Shown here piece after piece: positions 5,665-12,624 of a stretch of DNA of 18,342 nucleotides. The notes under the pieces are model-generated. The model did not search any database. It was given only the letters and a program-made list of their open reading frames with translations, and had not been told where the DNA came from. This DNA is from JBDUDR01 sp040002845 (GTDB lineage: Bacteria > Actinomycetota > Actinomycetes > Propionibacteriales > Nocardioidaceae). The stretch is taken from NCBI GenBank assembly GCA_040002845.1, contig JBDUDR010000048.1, positions 1 through 18,342 of the forward strand, given 5' to 3'. A program made the position numbers and the translations under genes. The stretch's first letter is position 1. Each line of letters opens with the position of its first letter.

Positions 5665-6897
5665 TCACCGACTCAGCGCGCGTGTGATGGCCGTACGTGC
5701 CACCAGGCGCCCGCGATGCCAGACGGCGCGAGGGGGGTCCTGTAGACGAAGGACCTCACTCCAGCTGCCAGCCTCGTACAGCTGAAGATCCGCCCGAGCG
5801 TCTGGAATCACCCCGTAGGTCTCACCCAGCCGCCAGGCGCGGGCGGGGGCGGTGGTGACGGCGTCCAGCGCGGTGCGTTGTTCCTGCGTCGTCGTCAGGT
5901 GGGCGGCGTGCGCGGAGATCAGGGCCACCTCGAGCAGATCCCCACGACCGAACGGGTAGAACCCGTCTGACACGCAGTCTTGGCCGAAGGCTACGTTGAC
6001 GCCGGCCGCCATCAGCTCCCGTATGCGGGTCGTACCCCGTCGGACGAGGCCGCGGTCGCCGCGCCCCTGGATGACGAGGTTGGTCACCGGGTTGGAGACG
6101 ATCGTGATGTCGGCCCGGGCGCAGCCGGCAATGACACTCTCGGCGTACGCGTCATCGGCTGCAGACAACGAGCAGACATGACCGGCAGTGACCCTGCCCT
6201 GCCAGTGGCGGCGCTCGGTTTCCTCCACGACCATCGCCAGAGTGCGGACGCTTCCGTCGTCGGTCTCGTCGACGTGCATGTCGATGTCGGCGTCGAAGCG
6301 CTCAGCCAGGTCGAAGCAGAACCGTATGTGCTCGCGTTGGTCCTGCTCGGTTCGCTCCCAGTGCGGCATGCCTCCCACGATGTCGGCGCCTGCCTCGATG
6401 GCCGCGCGCATGAGCTCGTCGGCTCCTGGGTCTCGCAGGATCCCCTCTTGAGGGAAGGCGATGATCTTCACCTCTGCGATGTTCGCGCAGTCTCGGGCGG
6501 CTGCGATGACGCCGTCCAACGGCACCAGCCCGCCGATGGTGTCCACGTCGACATGTGAGCGGATCCTCGTCGTGCCGCTCAGCACGGAGCTCTCGATGAC
6601 CGCCCGGGCTCGGCGTTGCACGTCCTCGCGGGAGTACGCACGTTTGGCGGTGTGGATGGCCTCGATCGCTCCGCGCAGCGTCCCGTCATGCTCCGCCAGC
6701 TGGTCGCGGATGAGCACCTTGTCCAGGTGGAGGTGGGTGTCGATGAAGGCGGGAATGACGAGACCGCCGGCTGCGTCCACGCGATCATCCGCGTCTGCCC
6801 CGGCGTCCTGTCCGACGGCAACGACCTTGGTCCCGTCGATCAGGACGTCACCTGTTTGTCCGTCGAGGAACCGGGCGTTGGTGATTGCGCGCATCAC
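5665..6897 (-). CDS. Amidohydrolase of the cytosine deaminase (CodA/AtzC) type with altered specificity residues
   Basis: A 410-residue metal-dependent deaminase/hydrolase. It aligns with E. coli CodA at a constant offset of 6: His55 and His57 (T-H-L-H-L-D-K) match metal ligands 61 and 63, Gln150 (F-P-Q-E-G-I) matches substrate-binding Gln156, His208 and Glu211 (H-V-D-E) match metal ligand 214 and catalytic 217, His240 matches 246, and Asp307 matches metal ligand 313. The chemistry is therefore intact. CodA specificity residues Asp314 and Trp319 are Cys308 and Phe313, so the substrate is probably not cytosine. The start is GTG 6897, with AGGGAG 9 nt upstream; ATG follows at 6894. It is cytoplasmic, with no signal peptide. 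It sits 43 bp downstream of the HNH gene on the same strand. AtzC-like amine hydrolases, creatinine deaminases and other ring deaminases are alternatives. Confidence 0.88.
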   Translation of the reverse strand: MMRAITNARFLDGQTGDVLIDGTKVVAVGQDAGADADDRVDAAGGLVIPAFIDTHLHLDKVLIRDQLAEHDGTLRGAIEAIHTAKRAYSREDVQRRARAVIESSVLSGTTRIRSHVDVDTIGGLVPLDGVIAAARDCANIAEVKIIAFPQEGILRDPGADELMRAAIEAGADIVGGMPHWERTEQDQREHIRFCFDLAERFDADIDMHVDETDDGSVRTLAMVVEETERRHWQGRVTAGHVCSLSAADDAYAESVIAGCARADITIVSNPVTNLVIQGRGDRGLVRRGTTRIRELMAAGVNVAFGQDCVSDGFYPFGRGDLLEVALISAHAAHLTTTQEQRTALDAVTTAPARAWRLGETYGVIPDARADLQLYEAGSWSEVLRLQDPPRAVWHRGRLVARTAITRALSR

Positions 6898-6940
6898 GGG
6901 ATCATGCTCCCTGACGGATGCGGCCTGCTACGTGCGTCTT

Positions 6941-7900
6941 TCAGCCGGCCTCACCGAATGCCTGCCACCGAGTGGCGAGGCGCTCCTTGTCGGGCCACTC
7001 CCTCTTGCGGACAGGCAACACCAGCAGCCGGCCGTGCATCTCTTGGAGTCCGTGCTTCAGCATCGGCCCATCGATCTCGGTTAGCAGGTCGCGGTTGATG
7101 CCGATTTTGTAGTCGGGCGACACACCGAGGAAGTTGCCGTCGAACGCCGCGTGATGGATCTTGCACAGGCTGAGCCCGTTGGGCACGATCGGGTCGCCGC
7201 CGTCCTCCCGGTCGCCGATGATGTGTGCGGCGTCGAGCAGCCGGCCGTGCCGCAAGGAGCAGACCGCGCACCGGGTCTCGTACGCCCGCAGGACGATGCC
7301 ACGGAACCGTGCCTGGTGCAGTCGCTGCTTTGCGAGGCGCTCGGCGTACCGCCGTTCGACGAGCGAGTCATGACCGGGCTCAACCAGGAAGCGGAGGCTT
7401 TCGTGGACGGCTAGCAGGAACTGCCTGTTCACCGCATCGTCGCGCAGTACGTAGACAGGGAAGATCGGGACGTAAACGCCAGTGCTCTCCTTCAACAGCA
7501 AGATGATCGGGAGTTGGTACTCGCAGGCTGCACGGAGTTTGGTGTTATCGCCGGCGGTCGAGCCGGCGCGGTAGTCGTACCTGAAGAGGCCGCCGTCGAT
7601 CTGGCTGTCGTCGTACGGACCGTCGGGTGAGGACACGACTGAGAGCGTTGCGACGAGATCGCGAGGGTTCCAGATGCCGCGCGACTGATCGATCAACCGG
7701 CGGGTCTGATCGCCGACGTTGAACGCGCTCAGTTCATGCCTGGTCAACGAAGCTCGATCGGCCACCGCCGCGGCGAGTGCATCGAAGATCTGTTGGCGAA
7801 GGATGAGCTCCGCCGAGGCGTCCATGGTGACCAGCTTGGCACCGGCCGGGCGGTGCCGCGATGGGTTCAGCCGAACAGCTCTCGGCATGATGTCACTCAC
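6941..7900 (-). CDS. HNH endonuclease, predicted restriction type (COG3440-like)
   Basis: A protein of up to 319 residues. The C-terminal nuclease module is clear: C-A-V-C (Cys211, Cys214), D-A-A-H-I (His226), N-G-L-S-L-C-K-I-H-H (Asn241, Cys246, His249/250) and A-A-F-D (Asp254), i.e. a zinc-stabilised HNH fold. The N-terminal half (about 30-170) has the conserved G-I-W-N-P, F-R-Y-D-Y, D-N-T-K-L-R-A-A and Y-V-P-I-F-P-V-Y-V blocks of this family and probably recognises DNA, perhaps modified DNA, though I cannot name the domain with certainty. Relatives are annotated as putative restriction endonucleases; no methyltransferase partner is present here. The start is uncertain: GTG 7900, ATG 7888 or ATG 7825 (residue 26, closest to where homology begins). 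It is divergent from the fic gene. Confidence 0.85.
   Translation of the reverse strand: MSDIMPRAVRLNPSRHRPAGAKLVTMDASAELILRQQIFDALAAAVADRASLTRHELSAFNVGDQTRRLIDQSRGIWNPRDLVATLSVVSSPDGPYDDSQIDGGLFRYDYRAGSTAGDNTKLRAACEYQLPIILLLKESTGVYVPIFPVYVLRDDAVNRQFLLAVHESLRFLVEPGHDSLVERRYAERLAKQRLHQARFRGIVLRAYETRCAVCSLRHGRLLDAAHIIGDREDGGDPIVPNGLSLCKIHHAAFDGNFLGVSPDYKIGINRDLLTEIDGPMLKHGLQEMHGRLLVLPVRKREWPDKERLATRWQAFGEAG
7838..7857 (-). other. Perfect 7-bp hairpin near the HNH start
   Basis: GGCACCG (7838-7844) and CGGTGCC (7851-7857) form a GC-rich stem with a 6-nt loop. It would lie in the 5' untranslated leader, 12 nt before the codon, if ATG 7825 is the true start, and inside the gene if GTG 7900 is used. 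A structural or regulatory role is possible; chance is also plausible in GC-rich DNA. Confidence 0.25.
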
Positions 7901-8023
7901 TCGGGCCAGCCGTGCGTCGCACGTGATCAGCGGACAGCGGTGTGAAGGCCGGGATCCGAGCTCGCGGGTCTTTCGTCCGCCGAAATGCCGATTTGCAACT
8001 GACTAATCCGGACGCTCAGGAGA

Positions 8024-8056
8024 GTTAGTCCAGGTTAAGTGATAACCTGGACTAAC
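8024..8056. promoter_or_regulatory. Perfect 14-bp inverted repeat, candidate fic operator
   Basis: Left arm GTTAGTCCAGGTTA (8024-8037), spacer AGTGA (8038-8042), right arm TAACCTGGACTAAC (8043-8056), with no mismatch. It ends 6 bp before the fic Shine-Dalgarno and 18 bp before its TTG start. An extended -10-like TGA-TAACCT (8040-8048) falls within it. A partial third half-site GACTAA lies at 8001-8006. The arms are AT-rich compared with the surroundings. It is most likely a dimer-binding operator controlling fic and possibly the divergent HNH gene. Confidence 0.8.
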
Positions 8057-8062
8057 CGTCAC

Positions 8063-8068
8063 AGGGAG
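8063..8068 (+). promoter_or_regulatory. Shine-Dalgarno selecting the TTG start of fic
   Basis: AGGGAG lies 6 nt before TTG 8075. The frame opens earlier, at GTG 8039, but that codon sits in the spacer of the inverted repeat and has no ribosome binding site. Confidence 0.65.
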
Positions 8069-8074
8069 TCTAGG

Positions 8075-9355
8075 TTGAGCGAGCGAATTCGGGCGGTCTG
8101 GCGGCCGTCACCCGATGCGTACGGGCCACGCAAGCATCCTCGACCGTGCGCGTACCAGGCCTACGTTCCCGACCCGCTGTCTAGTCTGCCTCGGGAGCTG
8201 TCGTCAGATCTTGCGGCGGATGTCGTAGACGTCGAGAGCGCGCTGGCCAGGTTCGACGGCCAGACCCGGGCACGACACGACCTCGAGCGCCTGGCCAGAT
8301 TCTTGCTCCGTGCCGAGGCTGTCGCGTCTTCCAAGATCGAGGGTTTGCAAGTCAACACGCGCCGGCTGGCGCGACACGAGGCCATGGCGGCGGCCGGTAT
8401 TTCAGACCGCGACGACACGGCGGAGGCGGTGCTCGGCAACGTGACCGCCATGCAGCTCGCCGTCGATCGCGTCGCGACATTGCCCAGCGTGACCCGGACG
8501 CACATCGCACAGATCCATGCCGAGCTCATGTGTCACTCGGGTCAGTCGGGAAGCGCTGGCCATGTCCGGACGGAGCAGAACTGGATCGGCGGCAACGACT
8601 TCAACCCGTGCCAAGCGGCATTCGTTCCGCCCCCGCCAACTCGCGTTCGGGCCCTCTTGGACGAGCTGTGCTCCTTCGTGAACCGCGACGACCTGCCGGG
8701 TACGGTGCAGGCTTCACTCGTCCATGCTCAGTTCGAGACGATTCATCCGTTCGCAGATGGCAACGGCCGCACCGGTCGCGCGCTCATCCATGTCGTCTTG
8801 CGGCGTCGCGGACTTGCCACTGGGTTCATCCCCCCGATCAGCTTGGTGCTCGCCACCCGAGCTGACGCGTACATAAACGGCCTCACCCGGTTTCGGTACG
8901 ACGGCCCCCCCGACTCGGCGCCTGCGCGGGAGGGCGTGCGCGAATGGCTGGGTGTGTTTCTCGATGCGACTCGCAGGGCAACTGATGAGGCAGAAGCGCT
9001 TTGCGATCGGATGGCGGACTTGGAGAAGCGTTGGCGAGCAGCGTTGCATCCTCGCCGCAACAGCGCGGCCGATCGCTTGCTGCCTCATCTGATCGCCAAC
9101 CCTGTTATCGGCGTCGGCGACGTGATCCGCCTGACGGGGGCCAGCCGGGCCGCAGCGTTCAATGCGATAGCTCAGTGCGTCGAGTCGAGGGTGATCAGGC
9201 CGTTGGGAAACCGCGCCCGCAATCGTCTGTTCGAAGCTCGTGAGGTGTTCGTTGTCCTGACCGACTACGAGCGTGCGTTGGCCACGCAGTCCGGCGACAC
9301 GCGCACCGAACCACCCCGCCGCCCGGTTCCGCATCGGGGGAAAGCGAACCGCTGA
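8075..9355 (+). CDS. Fic family AMP-transferase (class II) with C-terminal winged helix
   Basis: A 426-residue protein from TTG 8075. The Fic core carries the full motif H-P-F-A-D-G-N-G-R-T-G-R (224-235), with catalytic His224, metal-binding Asp228 and the NGR phosphate-binding segment. An inhibitory helix motif S-S-K-I-E-G (85-90, [S/T]xxxE[G/N]) lies N-terminal to the core, which makes it class II, self-inhibited by Glu89. A Fic_N-type region precedes it. Residues of about 345-410 (V-I-G-V-G-D-V-I-R-L-T-G-A-S-R-A-A-A-F-N-A-I) form a helix-turn-helix/winged helix with a wing near R-N-R-L-F-E-A. Such proteins transfer AMP from ATP to Ser/Thr/Tyr of target proteins; the target is unknown here. 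A perfect inverted repeat right upstream suggests autoregulation through the C-terminal domain. It is divergent from the HNH gene and convergent with pepN, 14 bp apart. Confidence 0.93.
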   Translation: MSERIRAVWRPSPDAYGPRKHPRPCAYQAYVPDPLSSLPRELSSDLAADVVDVESALARFDGQTRARHDLERLARFLLRAEAVASSKIEGLQVNTRRLARHEAMAAAGISDRDDTAEAVLGNVTAMQLAVDRVATLPSVTRTHIAQIHAELMCHSGQSGSAGHVRTEQNWIGGNDFNPCQAAFVPPPPTRVRALLDELCSFVNRDDLPGTVQASLVHAQFETIHPFADGNGRTGRALIHVVLRRRGLATGFIPPISLVLATRADAYINGLTRFRYDGPPDSAPAREGVREWLGVFLDATRRATDEAEALCDRMADLEKRWRAALHPRRNSAADRLLPHLIANPVIGVGDVIRLTGASRAAAFNAIAQCVESRVIRPLGNRARNRLFEAREVFVVLTDYERALATQSGDTRTEPPRRPVPHRGKANR

Positions 9356-9369
9356 CCGACGTGCCGCTC

Positions 9370-11829
9370 TCACCCGCGGGCGGCGAGCATCCGCTTGAGC
9401 TGGTCCGCCCGCTCGAGCACGCGCTGCCCAACCACCGGGCTGACATCCGGATGCCCCGTGAGCGAGACCGCTCGGTCAACGAAGTCCTGACCCACACCGA
9501 CCACCGGGAACATGGCGTACGCCGTGGTCATTGCCGGGATCATTCCCGCACTCCCAAGCGCTGGCAGGGCGGCCTCATAGCGCTTCGCGAAGGGCGCGAG
9601 GACGTCAGACTGGGACGGCTGCCAGAACGCCATCGCGATCTCAGCGAGGCTCCCGATGGGGACCTTGTGCTGTTCCACCACTGCTCGCCACGTCGCCTCC
9701 TTCGCGGAGGCAAGCGGCTGCGCAGCCTCGACGGCCAACGCACGAACCCAGGTGTCTGGATCTGGGTCCTTTTCGCGGAGTGCGTCCACCTGCGCCTGGT
9801 CGAACTGACCGAGCGCGGCGAAGCGCGTGAGTGCCCGCCAGCTCAGATCTATGTCGTCGGCGGTCAGCTCTCGAACGGCCGCGAGTTGCGTCTCACTGAC
9901 TGCTGTTTGCGCGAGTGCGCGCAACGCCACGAGTCGCCGGGTTCCGCCGTGCTCGGCGATTGCCAAGCTGGTGTCTGCGATCGAGCTGAGCAGGTCGTCT
10001 CGAGCGCTGTCGGGAGCCCAGCGTTCAGCAGCTGACACCGCAAGTCGCAAGAACGGCTCGACCAGTGAGTCGGCGGTCTCGTTAGCGAGCACCCCGTTGG
10101 CGCACCTGACGAAGTCGGTCGCCCCCAGAGCCCCGTCCATCAGCATGTCCCACACGGTGATGACCGCGACGCCTCGGGATGTCGCCGTCGGCAGGTCGCC
10201 TGCCGAGTCGAGCAGCTGGGCAAGGGAGGCGTCGTCTGGACGTACCGAGGCGAACGTCTGGTCGTTGTCGTTGACCAGCAGCAGGGTGACCGGCTTCGCG
10301 ATCTCCGGGACGGCTGTGCTGGCGCCCTCGACCTCCAGGGGAACCACCTCTCGACGAACGAGCCCGTTCCCTTCGGTCACGTAAACCCCAAGGTCGAGAC
10401 GGTGCGGTCGCGGTGGCCCACCGTTCGGGCCGGATGCCCGCAGCAGGAAACCGGCGTCGTCGCCCGGCTCGAGCCGCAGGGTGTCGGTCCCAGCGGTGTC
10501 GAGCCAGCCCTCGGTCCAGGCAGCCAGGTCACGACCACTCGCGCGGCCGAGCTCACCCATCAGGTCATCGAGAGTCGCGTTTGCCCAGGCGTGCTTCTTG
10601 AAGTAGGAGCGCAGTCCCGAGAGGAACGCGTCCTCGCCCACGTACGCGACGAGCTGCTTGAGTACGCTGGCCCCCTTCATATAGGTGATCGCGTCGAAGC
10701 CAGCGGTCGCCTCTGCCACGTCACCAGCGGACTGGCGGATAGGGTGCGACGTCGGACCACGATCGACGGGGTAGGCGGCGAGCTTGCGATTCACCAGGAA
10801 GCCGGCCCACGCGTCGGTGAACTCAGTCGCCGCCGCGCCTGACCAATAGCAAGCCCACTCGGCAAATGCCTCGTTGAGCCAGAGGTCGTCCCACCAGCGC
10901 ATCGTCACGATGTCGCCGAACCACATGTGAGCCATCTCGTGCAGCAGTACGACGGCACGTTCTTCGCGCTCTTGTGGAGAGGGGGTGCTGCGGTAGATGA
11001 ACGCGTCGGACCAGGTGACGCAGCCGTAGTTCTCCATGGCACCGCCCATGTCCGGCGCGAAGACCTGGTCATAGGTGCGTTGGGGGAACGGCATGTCGAA
11101 CTGCTCGCCGAAGAACGCGAGACCGCTCGCGGTCACGTCGAACAGCTCCTCGGCGTCCCGGTCGAGAAACGACGACAGCGACTGCCGCGCGTACAGCCCG
11201 AGGTCGTACCCACCGCGGTGGGAGCGCAGCTCACAGTACGGACCCGCATTGACGACGGGGACATACGTGGACAGCGGGGGAGTGTCGGCGTATGTCCAGC
11301 GGCGGCCGCCTTCGATGTCTTCGACGACCGGGTCGTCGCTGTTGCTGACCACGATCCAGCTCGACGGGGCCGTCACGGTGAAGGCGTGGGGAGCCTTCAG
11401 GTCGGGTTGGTCGAAGCAGGCCCATGCTCGCCGGGCCTCGTCAGGCTCGAACGAGGTCCAGACGTAAACCTTGCCGTCGGCCGGGTCGACCGAGCGATGC
11501 ACGCTCGTGCCCTGGTCGGTTGAGCGCTGCACCGACTCGACGACGAGCACGTTGTCGGAGGCCAGATCCGTGAGTTCGATCCGCGCATCTCCGACTGCCT
11601 CGGATCCGATGGGTTGGCCGTTGAGCGTTGCTGTTGCGACCTCCGCGGCGCAGTCGACGAACGTCGACGCTCCCGGCTCGCGGCATGAGAAGCGGATCGT
11701 CGACGCGGCGCGCAGGGCAGCGCCGTCCGCGAGATCGGTCATGTCGACGTCGATGTCGTAACGGACGACGTCGAGGACCGAAGCGCGGACCCGCGCCTCC
11801 TTGCTCGTGAGGCTCCGCAGGTTAGCCAC
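9370..11829 (-). CDS. pepN: Aminopeptidase N (M1 family zinc metallopeptidase)
   Basis: An 819-residue protein from GTG 11829, preceded by a strong GGGAGGGAG Shine-Dalgarno 5 nt upstream; an in-frame extension to 11859 is less likely. The order is an N-terminal beta-saddle (about 1-200, with T-S-F-E-P-D-E-A-R-R-A-W-A-C-F-D-Q-P-D), the substrate N-terminus-binding motif G-A-M-E-N (263-267), and the zinc site H-E-M-A-H (His297, Glu298, His301) with Glu320 as third ligand, giving HExxHx18E. The C-terminal half, from about residue 520, is an ERAP1-C-like helical domain. It is cytosolic and removes N-terminal residues from peptides in protein turnover. Length and motifs match the actinobacterial type. 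It converges with fic; no clear terminator is visible in the 14-bp gap. Confidence 0.97.
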   Translation of the reverse strand: MANLRSLTSKEARVRASVLDVVRYDIDVDMTDLADGAALRAASTIRFSCREPGASTFVDCAAEVATATLNGQPIGSEAVGDARIELTDLASDNVLVVESVQRSTDQGTSVHRSVDPADGKVYVWTSFEPDEARRAWACFDQPDLKAPHAFTVTAPSSWIVVSNSDDPVVEDIEGGRRWTYADTPPLSTYVPVVNAGPYCELRSHRGGYDLGLYARQSLSSFLDRDAEELFDVTASGLAFFGEQFDMPFPQRTYDQVFAPDMGGAMENYGCVTWSDAFIYRSTPSPQEREERAVVLLHEMAHMWFGDIVTMRWWDDLWLNEAFAEWACYWSGAAATEFTDAWAGFLVNRKLAAYPVDRGPTSHPIRQSAGDVAEATAGFDAITYMKGASVLKQLVAYVGEDAFLSGLRSYFKKHAWANATLDDLMGELGRASGRDLAAWTEGWLDTAGTDTLRLEPGDDAGFLLRASGPNGGPPRPHRLDLGVYVTEGNGLVRREVVPLEVEGASTAVPEIAKPVTLLLVNDNDQTFASVRPDDASLAQLLDSAGDLPTATSRGVAVITVWDMLMDGALGATDFVRCANGVLANETADSLVEPFLRLAVSAAERWAPDSARDDLLSSIADTSLAIAEHGGTRRLVALRALAQTAVSETQLAAVRELTADDIDLSWRALTRFAALGQFDQAQVDALREKDPDPDTWVRALAVEAAQPLASAKEATWRAVVEQHKVPIGSLAEIAMAFWQPSQSDVLAPFAKRYEAALPALGSAGMIPAMTTAYAMFPVVGVGQDFVDRAVSLTGHPDVSPVVGQRVLERADQLKRMLAARG

Positions 11830-12087
11830 CGGTGCTCCCTCCCTAGGCCCAGCCCTCATGGGTCCAGCGTTCTGGTCGATCGGTCATCACAGGAGGTATA
11901 TCACCCGCCCTCTTACCCACGACCCGCCACGTATTCAGCGTCATCTCCAGGGGATCACGGTTCCTCAGCGCTAGCGACGCTCCTGTGTGCCGATGCAGCC
12001 TCCGGCCGCATGGTCATCGCCGGAACAAGTGTCGGATCGCGCGGAATAAGTGTCGGATCAGCGCAGGTGGGGGGCCGGCGACCCGGG
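11830..12087. other. 258-bp intergenic gap between pepN start and GNAT stop
   Basis: It holds the pepN Shine-Dalgarno and presumably its promoter, although no convincing -35/-10 pair was found. It also contains a tandem repeat pair at 12022-12064. No credible gene or RNA was seen. Confidence 0.5.
12022..12064. repeat. Two tandem ~21-bp repeats
   Basis: The unit GGAACAAGTGTCGGATCGC (from 12022) is repeated as GGAATAAGTGTCGGATCAGC (from 12043), with one C/T difference and one inserted A; both continue into GC. The copies are directly adjacent. They lie 24 bp beyond the GNAT stop codon. They could be protein-binding sites, a mobile-element end with repeated transposase sites, or a chance duplication. 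Confidence 0.75.
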
Positions 12088-12624
12088 TTAGCGTCGGTCG
12101 CTGGGGAGCCGTCCGTGCACATGGAGGTCGTACCGTCGGCCATCCCCCGCCACCATCGCTGACCGGAGGGTGCCCTCCATCTGGTACCCGCATTTGGTCG
12201 CGACGCGACAGGACGCCGGGTTGGCGACGGAGTGGAAGAGCGTGATCCGACGCAGTGCCATTGCCTCGAACGCCCAGTCCGTCGCCAGCTCCACGGCCGA
12301 GGTCGCGACGCCACGGTTGCGAGCCCACGGCCCGACCCGGTATCCGATCTCGCCGGTGGCCTGCTCGACGTCGATGTTGACCAGCGTGATGTTGCCCAGC
12401 AGGACTTCGGCGTCATCCACGACGACGAAGGTTGCGTGGCCATCCCAGTCGGCGCTTCTCCGACACCACCCGCGCGCGGTCTCCAGGTCCTGCACATCGG
12501 CAGGCATCCACTGAACGACGTCTGGATCCGACAGCATCCGGAGCGCAGCCTCGGCGTCGGCGTCGCCGGCTCTCCTGAGGACCAGCCCGTCCGCCTTCAG
12601 GACAGCGGGGTCGAATCGCGTCAC
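12088..12624 (-). CDS. GNAT family N-acetyltransferase (RimJ/RimL type)
   Basis: A 178-residue single-domain protein. The N-terminal L-V-L-R-R-A-G-D-A-D-A-E-A-A-L is the usual first strand and helix. Motif A, R-N-R-G-V-A (102-107), is the acetyl-CoA pyrophosphate loop. The following L-A-T-D-W-A-F and the R-I-T-L-F-H-S-V-A-N-P-A-S-C-R-V-A-T-K-C-G-Y block are typical of the RimJ/Acetyltransf_3 branch. Members acetylate ribosomal protein N-termini, antibiotics or small amines; the substrate here is unknown. Its ATG overlaps the phosphorylase stop by 4 bp (12621-12624), so it is the last gene of the disaccharide operon, with no obvious chemical reason for being there. Confidence 0.9.
   Translation of the reverse strand: MTRFDPAVLKADGLVLRRAGDADAEAALRMLSDPDVVQWMPADVQDLETARGWCRRSADWDGHATFVVVDDAEVLLGNITLVNIDVEQATGEIGYRVGPWARNRGVATSAVELATDWAFEAMALRRITLFHSVANPASCRVATKCGYQMEGTLRSAMVAGDGRRYDLHVHGRLPSDRR

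Noticed and set aside
9356..9369. Possible bidirectional terminator between fic and pepN
   Set aside because: The gap is 14 bp and I could not find a convincing stem.
12022..12064. CRISPR-like repeats
   Set aside because: Only two copies, directly adjacent with no spacer, and no cas genes nearby.
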